Assembly: GCA_964020155.1 (NCBI GenBank)
Contig: OZ026557.1
Location: 3,961,466 to 3,986,465, forward strand
Reading direction: 5' to 3'
DNA: 25,000 nt
From: Chondrilla cf. caribensis
Lineage: Eukaryota > Porifera > Demospongiae > Chondrillida > Chondrillidae
Both the position numbers and the translations under genes were made by a program. The notes beneath the pieces are model-generated. The model saw only the letters and a program-made list of their open reading frames with translations. It had not been told where the DNA came from and did no database searches. Of this stretch, positions 18,401-25,000 are shown piece by piece. How positions within the stretch are numbered: the first letter of the stretch is position 1; each line of letters begins with the position of its first letter.

Positions 18401-18834
18401 GCTCACAGTCGAACAAATTGACCCAGATCAAACAACAGCAGAGGGCAGAGGTAGTGTGCACTTGTGCGTGTACTATGGATTCGTGTTCATTATGTACATG
18501 TATGGTGCATTATGTATATATAATATGGTGCATTTATGCGCATATGTGGTACATTTATGTGCATATGTGGTGCATTTATGCGCATATGTGTGGTGCATTT
18601 ATGTGTACGTATGGTGCATTTATGTACACATAATATGGTGCATTTATGTGCTTGTGTTGTGTATTTATGCCCCATATACAGTACACACACATACATACAC
18701 TGTTGCATGTTGTGTGTGGGCAGAGGTGTGTTTCACAGCATTTCACCAACCCCATGCAGATCTATGCACTCAACAAAGTTATGGGTAAACTCGAAGAAGA
18801 CAACTTCAAAGCAATGAAAGAATCAAGAGTCTAG
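14948..18834 (+). CDS. Unrecognised basic protein, four or five exons
   Basis: Exons 14948-15200, 15510-15992, probably 16563-16646, 18353-18450 and 18760-18834 (TAG stop). Phases agree, giving about 330 residues, or 302 without the third exon. An in-frame TAG lies just before the ATG, which supports that start. The protein is rich in Lys, Ser and Gln and has no signal peptide or membrane segment. Its beginning is MDEIRLDFVGSLGPLVSKL. Exon 2 has a very basic patch (KQRRRAKKVKLLHKR). The last two exons look helical and coiled-coil-like (KLTQIKQQQRAE, IYALNKVMGKLEEDNFKAMK). I cannot name the family. The third exon has a strong acceptor (CTTCCTCTCATCCCATGTAG), a fair donor (TAG|GTTGGT) and a phase that fits both neighbours. 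Intron 1 is 309 bp and open in frame through a GT run. The gene converges with CDK10. Confidence 0.72.
15341..15433. repeat. GT microsatellite inside intron 1 of the unrecognised gene
   Basis: A GT run of about 93 bp, with one C interruption near the end, on the plus strand. Unspliced, it would read as alternating Cys-Val in frame with both flanking exons. Confidence 0.95.
16081..16480. repeat. Two ~123-bp tandem copies plus a CTAGACACAA-rich array
   Basis: GGTAATTGACCTACACACTG occurs at 16138 and again at 16261 within two tandem copies of about 123 bp. From about 16330 to 16480 the sequence is an irregular array of short CTAGACAC(A/T)AA units. It lies in the intron after exon 2 of the unrecognised gene. 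Confidence 0.8.
16800..16926 (+). repeat. Dispersed repeat, family D copy 2
   Basis: Contains TATCAGTACAGGTTGACATA and CATGAGCTAAGGACAAAG. Its left part has one inverted copy of the neighbouring minisatellite unit (GGTATGCACTCCTGGTTA). Its right end runs directly into the 17-bp array. This suggests the array unit is the element's terminal repeat. Confidence 0.65.
16927..17723. repeat. 17-bp minisatellite, unit ACCAGGAGTRTGTACTA
   Basis: About 47 tandem copies of a 17-bp unit, mostly GTGTGTACT and GTATGTACT forms, with variants (ACCAACC, ACTATCC, ACTAATC, GCACTAA). A block around the rare GTGTGCACT variant at 17253 recurs at 17542. The spacing of 289 bp is exactly 17 units, showing a later segmental duplication inside the array. 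Confidence 0.95.
18056..18150 (+). repeat. Dispersed repeat, family D copy 3
   Basis: Contains TATCAGAGGTACTTGATATC, AGTACTGGTTGACACAGTGT and AAGCTAGGGACTGAGTGAAG, matching copy 2 and the complement of copy 1. It lies about 200 bp before exon 18353-18450. Confidence 0.6.
18525..18680. repeat. Short tandem repeat of TGGTGCATTTATG-type units
   Basis: Irregular units of about 19-24 bp (ATGGTGCATTTATGCGCATA, ATGTGGTACATTTATGTG) in the last intron of the unrecognised gene. The open frames over it are by-products. Confidence 0.8.
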
Positions 18835-19065
<231 letters not shown>

Positions 19066-20163
19066 TCACATTTTCATCTTTTTTTCAAGATGTTGGCTTT
19101 CTTTCTTGATGGGTGGACGTTTGTTCCTGTGTTGTGGAAAGGTTGGCATCATTTTCGGCTCCAGAGGCAGCGGTTTCTCCTTGAAATACGTACTCTTGAG
19201 AGCTCTGTGAGCAGTTACTCTACGTTTGGGATCATACGTTAAGAAATCATTCATCAGTTGTACTCCTTGGTCACTTAACCAGTGAAATTTTTGCTTTAGA
19301 TTGTTGTACGGCTGGTGTTTTAGAGAAATTTTTTTCGCAAGCGACAATGATGAAAATCCCGGCCATATTGACTCATTCGGCTCACCAAGAAGCTTCACAA
19401 TGAGGTCAATTTGGTTCACCTCAGACTGTCCAGGAAGAAGTGGCTTGTTCAACAAGAGTTCACCAAAGATACATCCAGCCGACCACATGTCGATTGCTGT
19501 CGTTTGTTGCTTGACCCCAAACAGCAATTCAGGAGATCTGTACCACAGGGTGACCACAACTGGGGTCATCGCCTGTGTTGGAACCTCAAATGTACGTGCC
19601 AGTCCGAAATCCGCAATCTTCAAACACCCAGTGTCTGTCATCAGTAAATTAGCAACTTTCAGGTCTCGATGCACAATGTAACGATTGTGGAGGTAGTTGA
19701 GGCCCTCCAAGAGCTGGAGCATGATGCACTTGATCTGTGGCTCGTTGAAGGGCTGCTTCATGTTGTCCACCAGGCTAGCGAGGTCCTGCTCACAGTACTG
19801 CATCACGAGGAATATGCTCTCCAGACCCTCACCAACCACCACCTCCGTCAGCTCGACAATGTTCCTGTGTCGTAGGCCCATTAGGATACCTATCTCGCGT
19901 ACACTACACACAGGAAGACCCGACTTTTCTCCCTCCATTCTTATCTTCTTCAAGGCCACCACTTCGCCAGTCTCGGTGTTTCTTGCTCGGTAGACTATGC
20001 CGTAGGTACCCTCGCCAATTTGATTTAATTTTTCGTAGCAATCAACCGATTTGCTACTCCCCCGCGAACCGTTCCCCGGTTTTCCATCGGATGGGGAGGG
20101 TATGGACTCGAGAGTGAGTGGAGAGAGGAGTGTTTTCGAATAAGACCCACTACTGGTGCTCAT
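19066..20163 (-). CDS. CDK10: Cyclin-dependent kinase 10, intronless
   Basis: A complete 365-residue CMGC protein kinase. CDK10 pairs with cyclin M and is linked to ETS2 degradation and cilium control. Motifs: glycine loop GEGTYG at about 50-55, VALK lysine at 72, HRDLK at 165-169 with catalytic Asp167, DFG at 185-187, T-loop threonine at 205 in VVVTLWYR, and SPE at 210-212 (usually APE). CDK10-type stretches are [28 protein letters not shown] and the C-terminal [20 protein letters not shown] followed by NKR, which separate it from CDK11. The cyclin-binding helix reads PVCSVRE in place of the usual PISSLRE. The start is the ATG at 20163; the codon before it is GTG. There are no introns. The C-terminal tail is lysine-rich (nuclear signal likely). 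Divergent from the LIM gene, with 204 bp between start codons. Confidence 0.95.
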   Translation of the reverse strand: MSTSSGSYSKTLLSPLTLESIPSPSDGKPGNGSRGSSKSVDCYEKLNQIGEGTYGIVYRARNTETGEVVALKKIRMEGEKSGLPVCSVREIGILMGLRHRNIVELTEVVVGEGLESIFLVMQYCEQDLASLVDNMKQPFNEPQIKCIMLQLLEGLNYLHNRYIVHRDLKVANLLMTDTGCLKIADFGLARTFEVPTQAMTPVVVTLWYRSPELLFGVKQQTTAIDMWSAGCIFGELLLNKPLLPGQSEVNQIDLIVKLLGEPNESIWPGFSSLSLAKKISLKHQPYNNLKQKFHWLSDQGVQLMNDFLTYDPKRRVTAHRALKSTYFKEKPLPLEPKMMPTFPQHRNKRPPIKKESQHLEKKMKM

Positions 20164-20367
20164 CACTCAATCCGAACTGAAATACTCAAAAAGACAAGCA
20201 TAAACGTGCATACGTTCCTCAGCTTGGCGGCCATTTTGTCGATACCCGGAGTTTTCCCGGGGTGATTCCTATAAATTAGTGAGGGCGTGACCGGACCCAG
20301 GTGACTAGTACCACGGCCGAGTGTACATAGACTGTTATACGTGTGATCGTGGGAGGATATACCGGTT
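20164..20367. promoter_or_regulatory. Probable bidirectional promoter, CDK10 / LIM gene
   Basis: 204 bp between opposing start codons, more GC-rich than its surroundings. It contains GGCGGCCATTTT at 20226-20237, close to the complement of a YY1 site (AAAATGGC core). It also has a TATA-like TATAAATT at 20270-20277, placed to serve the plus-strand gene. Function is inferred from position. Confidence 0.65.
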
Positions 20368-23300
20368 ATGTCACAGGAATTCGAATTAGCATCCAGTTTT
20401 GCTGACCTGGAACGCGAAGCAGCCAAGCTCTTGTCTTCTGTCAAGATGGACACGAAAATGTGGGACCCTTCGATTCATTCCAGAAGAGGAGATGTAGACG
20501 ACCGAAGGACCAACAGTACTCCGTCTTCCGCTGGTTCGGAGAGGATACGGTCCCCTGATTCGGATGGAAGACAAGGGGGTAGTTTCACACCGCCCAGAGG
20601 AGTGAGTGACGGGGAAACGTCACAAGGAAGAGGAATACATGGGTTCAACTCGAGCAGTTCGACGAGACGATCTAGTGGAGGGTCTTCTATGGACCAGCAG
20701 CGCAGTCAACAGCACACTACGGCCGCTGTCGTACCCGAAAGGGAGACGAAAAAGGCCTTGAAGAAGCTAGCTAACCACTGGGGCCGTTTTGCAAATTCCT
20801 TCGGTAAGTGGAACTCGCACCGTCTTGGAGTATGTTGAGATGGCATTGCGTGGCGTGGCGTTTCTTTTTCCTTACCCTTTCTTATTGACCCTGCTCCGTC
20901 AACGGCATAGATGGCAAAACACATTCTACGCAGTATAATAGTCGATTTCAGTATTTATGTCTTTTCAAGAGTACACTTGATTAGTATTTTCCACAACAAA
21001 AATACTAATGACTATTAAAGATTTTTTGTAAACACAAATGGATCAATGTTCTGAATATCCTTCAGTCTGTTCTTAATTGTCTTTGTAATTACATTCTGGG
21101 GGAGACTAGGTGTCTGTGTTCATGACAGTGAGTGGTATTTGCTCTTTTCCAGTTGGCGTTTCATTCAATGAATTGCTTTCAAATTTCTCTCAGACATACA
21201 TAATCCTCCCTTTGGACCTATCTTTCAAATTCCTCAATGTCATTCCATTTCATGCATGCATGCATGTATGTATGTACATATATTTGTAGGCACACACGGA
21301 TACAAAATTGAAATTCCTGTAAAAATTAATGCCGAATTCATCATCAACATGTGCACATCAATAATTATTCCTCATCAGGCTGTTGTCAATCTAATCATTG
21401 TATCATCTCACTTCACAAAATTTTTATCATCATCTACTGTGATCTCATCCTATCGTTCTTTCCCTTGGCTTCATTCCTCAGGCTATTGTGCCTTGTGTGG
21501 GAAGGAGATCATCGGCGCTGACAACGGCTGTGAAGCCCTTGGCAAAGTCTACCACTCCTCTTGTTTCACTTGTGCCCACTGTGGTAAGTTCGGTGATGGG
21601 TGTATGTATGGTGTGTAGTACATGTATTGTGTGTTATTCTGTTTATACGAAAACACACGTACATACATTGGAAACTTGTTGAAACAGACAAACTAATTGT
21701 TGAGCTTCATTTGATTTACTTTAGTAGTGTACATGTAGTAAGCACATCCTTATGAGAGTATCTGATAACAATAACTGATTGTGTGGGTCCCTCGTACTTT
21801 GTCTAGTTTCTAATATATACAAATACAGATATACGTACGTACATACATATGTATGTATGTATGTATGTATGTACGTACCTTATATATCTGACCAAGTATC
21901 ATGTTATCATGCATAATACAATCCAACTGCTTAGTAAGTTACCTTTGAAAGACGTAGCGAATCTGTACTTTTATCGAAGGTACTTACTATCAGTAGTGGC
22001 TTACATGATGCACATGAGCTAGGGAACAAGAAAATTTGTATTTACTAACTGGGAAAGTGTTATGTGTGGGTATGATATGTGTGATAGTGACAGTGTGGAT
22101 GTGTTGATAGTGATGCATTTGTGCAGTAGGTCATAGAGTCTCCTTCCTCTTTCCCATAGACGAGTCTCTCACAGGACAGGCATTTTTCATTGTAAAAGAT
22201 AAAATCTTTTGTGAACGTGATTATTTGGTAAGAAAGTACATACGTATATGTGTTACATACACTTACGTACGTACATGTGTATATAGCATGTACATATACA
22301 GTGTTACATTACATCAAGTCTCATGCTGGTACGTATGTACGTATATTGAATCACATGCTGATACGCTAAGATGTTGATATTGTATCCTTTTATCTTTTGA
22401 TTAGGAAACATTGGAAAAATGTTACAAATGCAAACAGATAGTGACTGATAAGGTGAGGTGATGCAACTCTGTGATGAGAAACCATCTGTGGCTTGTGACG
22501 TGTGCATTCCATGGGTATTCACATCATTCTGCATCTTCCTGCCTGTGTGCAGTGGCTAGATGAGCCCCCTATAAGGCTAAAACAGTGGCTCCTAACAACA
22601 CCTAAACTGCAATCCATGCTCCTTTAGTAGTGAGCAACCTGACCTCATGGTTACTGCCCATATGTACGTACAGTGAATTCTTGTTAATCCGTCACAATTT
22701 CCCAGTACCTATATAATGTACAAGTACCAATGAATATCCAGTTTATCCACCATATTCTTTGAAAACAAATTGCAGTAGATTTACGAGTATTCACTATACA
22801 TGGTATACTATAGGTAGGTACGTACGTATGTAGTTTTTTAGCTTCCTCTAATCCTACCTTTAGCATCTAAATTCACTGTATTATTATATATTTACAGTGG
22901 AGCCTGTTCATAAAGACCACCCAGGAGACCAAGAAAATTGGTCCCTGTAAAAGGGTGGTCTTCGTATTATAGAGGTGTATCAGTGAAGTTGAGATTGTGT
23001 ATTGGATAGCTTAATGGTGGTCACTTTTCACGGGTGGTCTTTGTGTAGAGGTGGTTTTAAATACAATTTCCACTGTAATCACAATGTACGTGGGTACGTA
23101 TGTACTTCTGTAGTTACTCCCCATATGCATGGATTGACTTCATCTCGCCATTCAAACTCACTGTGACTTCACATAATTGCAATGTTCATACTAAAGTACA
23201 TGAGTACGTACATACCAGTGGCGTCTGAATAGGGGCGACTGGGGCAACTTTGGACGGCCTACTTTTCAGTACAGCACCAGTATTTTTTTTACTTTAATCC

Positions 23301-24547
23301 ACAGAGAAAAGTAATTACATAACCAAAACCTTACTATTTATATCCTACATAAATGGCATTATTTGTCTCTTTGGCAGTGCTGATAGAGAGAATAACTATC
23401 AAAACATTCAGATTTTCATCTACGTATTCCACCTCTGTATATAGAGCTGCCATTTTTTCTTGTAGTGAAAATGTCTTCCATACTATTGCTATGTTATTTG
23501 ATTTTGCATGTAAAGACCTTGGGTTTGACAACCACTTCTACATCCAGCCTCAGACGATAGTGTGGCCTCCCCTTTTTCTAAACGCTTCCAACACCTCTGC
23601 ATACAGTACAACCTTATTAAGACAAATGCCCTCAAAACAAGTGTCTGCTCAACACAAACCAATTTTGAGCATTATTTGGTTTGCTGTAGTAGTGCACAGG
23701 GAGTGAGCAAATTGTCATCACTTGTCTTGCAAATTTCTACTGTACATACATTAAATTCCTTTTAATCTACTACCGCTTTATCCACCAAATTTTTTAATCC
23801 CCCACAATTTTCCAGTACCAATACAATGTACAAGTACCGATGAATATCCAGTTAATCAACCAAACTTGTTAATCCACCATATTCTTTGGAAATGAATTGC
23901 AGTGGATTAACGAGTAATCACTGTACTGGTGTTGTGAACTGAGTGTATTTTTCAAATCATTTATCTGTGCATAGTAACCAATAGATTAATTGATTCATCA
24001 CCTGAAGTAATGAATTGGGCGGACCCGTTAACTGTTACTGGTAGTTTTCTTATTACGCAATAGTTAATACCTGAACAAATAATATTACCTAATGATACGT
24101 AGGTGTGAATTGCGTAACTTACAAACGATCTGTCAAAGAGTAGGTCAACCAGATCCAGGAAGACGAGAGATGGTCCCATGTCTTTTGTACTTTTAAATCG
24201 TTACCCAAACACTGGCCTTTGATACTTTAAGTCCTTCTTCTTCAACGAGTAAAAATTATAACGTACCATTGACAGTTATCAGTTAATGGTTAATGGAAAT
24301 CAGTTAACTTTTAACCAATAAGTGTTAACTGTTATTGGATATATTGGAGCAGGATAATTTTATCTGGTAACATTTAGTTTCTTTCAAACCGTACCTTACG
24401 TATGTATTTTCCGCAGATTATTCGTGCAATGGGAGAGTCGTTTCACACGAGTTGCTTTGTCTGCTCAGTCTGCGGCCTGTGTCTGGATGGGGTGCCGTTC
24501 ACCGTTGACGCTAAGAACAACGTGTACTGCATCAAAGACTTCAACTA
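20368..24547 (+). CDS. LIM-domain protein of the zyxin/migfilin/ajuba group, partial
   Basis: Exons 20368-20803, 21482-21583, 22160-22227, 22405-22452 and 24417-24547 join in phase (1, 1, 0, 0, 2) and give 261 residues so far. The coding part continues beyond the window, where a third LIM domain is expected. Residues 1-145 are a Ser/Arg-rich low-complexity head with short helical ends (FADLEREAAKLLSSVK; KKALKKLANHWGRFANSF). LIM1 zinc ligands: C148, C151, H170, C173, C176, C179, C197, D200. LIM2 ligands: C208, C211, H228, C231, C234, C237, C256, D259. The linker YLETLEKC and the LIM2 stretch CLDGVPFTVD are typical of zyxin, LPP, migfilin and ajuba relatives, which act at focal adhesions and cell junctions and signal to the nucleus. 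By eye I cannot choose between these subfamilies. Exon 1 read through its donor would stop at 20838. Confidence 0.88.
20804..21481. other. Intron 1 of the LIM gene
   Basis: 678 bp, GTAAGT to TTCCTCAG. Nothing is recognised in it beyond a TGCATG/TATG patch near 21251-21280. Confidence 0.7.
21965..22054 (+). repeat. Dispersed repeat, family D copy 4 (LIM gene intron 2)
   Basis: Contains TATCGAAGGTACTTACTATC and CACATGAGCTAGGGAACAAG, then TTTACTAACTGGGAAAGTG at the end where other copies have AACCAGGAG-like units. It has no expanded tandem array. Confidence 0.6.
22671..22796. mobile_element. Family A MITE copy, internally deleted (LIM gene intron 4)
   Basis: A 126-bp copy with left end CAGTGAATTCTTGTTAATCC and right end TTACGAGTATTCACTA, TA on both sides. 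It is about 50 bp shorter than the full copies. Confidence 0.82.
22895..23075. mobile_element. Family B MITE copy 2 (LIM gene intron 4)
   Basis: A 181-bp copy with left end CAGTGGAGCCTGTTCATAAA, right end TTTCCACTG and TA on both sides. Its interior AAGACCACCCAGGAGACCAA matches the copy at 98-293. It carries GGTGGTCTTTGTGTAGAGGT once, without tandem expansion. Confidence 0.85.
23076..23748. other. Rest of LIM gene intron 4, possible hAT remnant
   Basis: Near 23216 the sequence CCAGTGGCGTCTGAATAGGG resembles the CAGTGGCG-type end of hAT transposons. Open frames of about 65-117 residues follow on both strands but show no domain I can defend, and no matching second end was found. Confidence 0.25.
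23749..23923. mobile_element. Family A MITE copy (LIM gene intron 4)
   Basis: A 175-bp copy with a decayed left end (CATTAAATTCCTTTTAATC) and a better right end (GTGGATTAACGAGTAATCAC, then TG). TA flanks both ends. The interior has AATACAATGTACAAGTACCG and AACTTGTTAATCCACCATAT. Confidence 0.78.
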
Positions 24548-24770
24548 GTGAGTCTCAACACACGTGTGTGCATGGTGTGATACTTGTGTTTCATCACTGT
24601 ACGTACATATATGTATGTATCCTGGTTGGAGGTAACATCAAAGGAACTGACCTATGTACATTCCCATGTACTAGCTCAGAACAGGTCAAGTTGATGTACT
24701 TTTTGACAAAACTTGATTAATTTCGATACACTTCTTGACAAAATGTAATTAGTTGCCAGGATACATAATA

Positions 24771-24861
24771 CCGTAGGGCAGAAAAATTTCGTGATGAAAA
24801 ATTTTCACTATCTTCGCGAATGGCTCAAATTCGCGAAAATTTGTTTGCGCGAAATTTACCC
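24771..24861. mobile_element. Family C element, decayed copy (LIM gene intron 5)
   Basis: CCGTAGGGCAGAAAAATTTCG-like left end (24771 on), internal TTCGCGAATGG and AATTCGCGAAAATTTG, and right part GCGCGAAATTTACCCT. It is shorter and less palindromic than the copy at 8167-8372. Confidence 0.6.
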
Positions 24862-25000
24862 TGAGAGCAGATCTCCTTATAGATATGATATCCCCTCACG
24901 GAACGTGGAATCGAAAACGTTCATCCTGCCATAGGATCCTACCAATCACCACAGTATCGTTGTCACTGTGATCAGCCATTTAACGATACATGTGAACGAC

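Noticed and set aside
19066..20163. CDK11 instead of CDK10
   Set aside because: The [15 protein letters not shown] and [10 protein letters not shown] stretches are CDK10-type, and the N-terminus lacks the long CDK11 acidic/arginine region.
20163..20453. 96-residue minus-strand open frame upstream of CDK10
   Set aside because: It overlaps the start of the LIM gene on the other strand, has no recognised content and does not join CDK10 in frame.
23353..23706. 117-residue plus-strand open frame
   Set aside because: It sits inside a LIM gene intron, shows no domain, and its reverse strand is equally open; possibly transposon debris.

Overview
The window is nuclear DNA from an animal, probably an early-branching one such as a sponge. 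Five genes are recognisable animal-type genes: sepiapterin reductase, MAD2L2/REV7, sigma-1 receptor, CDK10, and a zyxin/migfilin/ajuba-type LIM protein. Four of the six genes are split by GT-AG introns. The intergenic and intronic DNA is AT-rich and full of short inverted-repeat elements and minisatellites. The phylum is an inference; no single gene here proves it.

Layout. Positions 1-3450 hold two short inverted-repeat elements and three minisatellites, with no convincing gene. Positions 4190-5063 hold a broken non-LTR retrotransposon reverse-transcriptase remnant (+). An intronless sepiapterin reductase lies at 5654-6472 (-). A six-exon MAD2L2 spans 7917-12504 (-). It is packed with repeats: a 54-bp minisatellite in its 3' end, 28-bp and 20-bp minisatellites in intron 4, and inverted-repeat elements in introns 3, 4 and 5. 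A four-exon SIGMAR1 spans 12637-14423 (+). A gene I do not recognise spans 14948-18834 (+), with one large repeat-rich intron region. An intronless CDK10 lies at 19066-20163 (-). The first five exons of the LIM gene run from 20368 to 24547 (+), and the gene continues past the window.

Two gene pairs are head to head with very short gaps between start codons: MAD2L2/SIGMAR1 (132 bp) and CDK10/LIM (204 bp). Both gaps probably act as bidirectional promoters. The unrecognised gene and CDK10 converge tail to tail across 231 bp, most of it a CA repeat.

The most unusual feature is how the minisatellites relate to what lies beside them. Two arrays with 17-bp units look like expansions of sequence at the ends of two different inverted-repeat element families. 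Two others, of 54 and 28 bp, include the coding end and a splice donor of MAD2L2. I found no tRNA, rRNA, CRISPR array or prokaryotic-type system.
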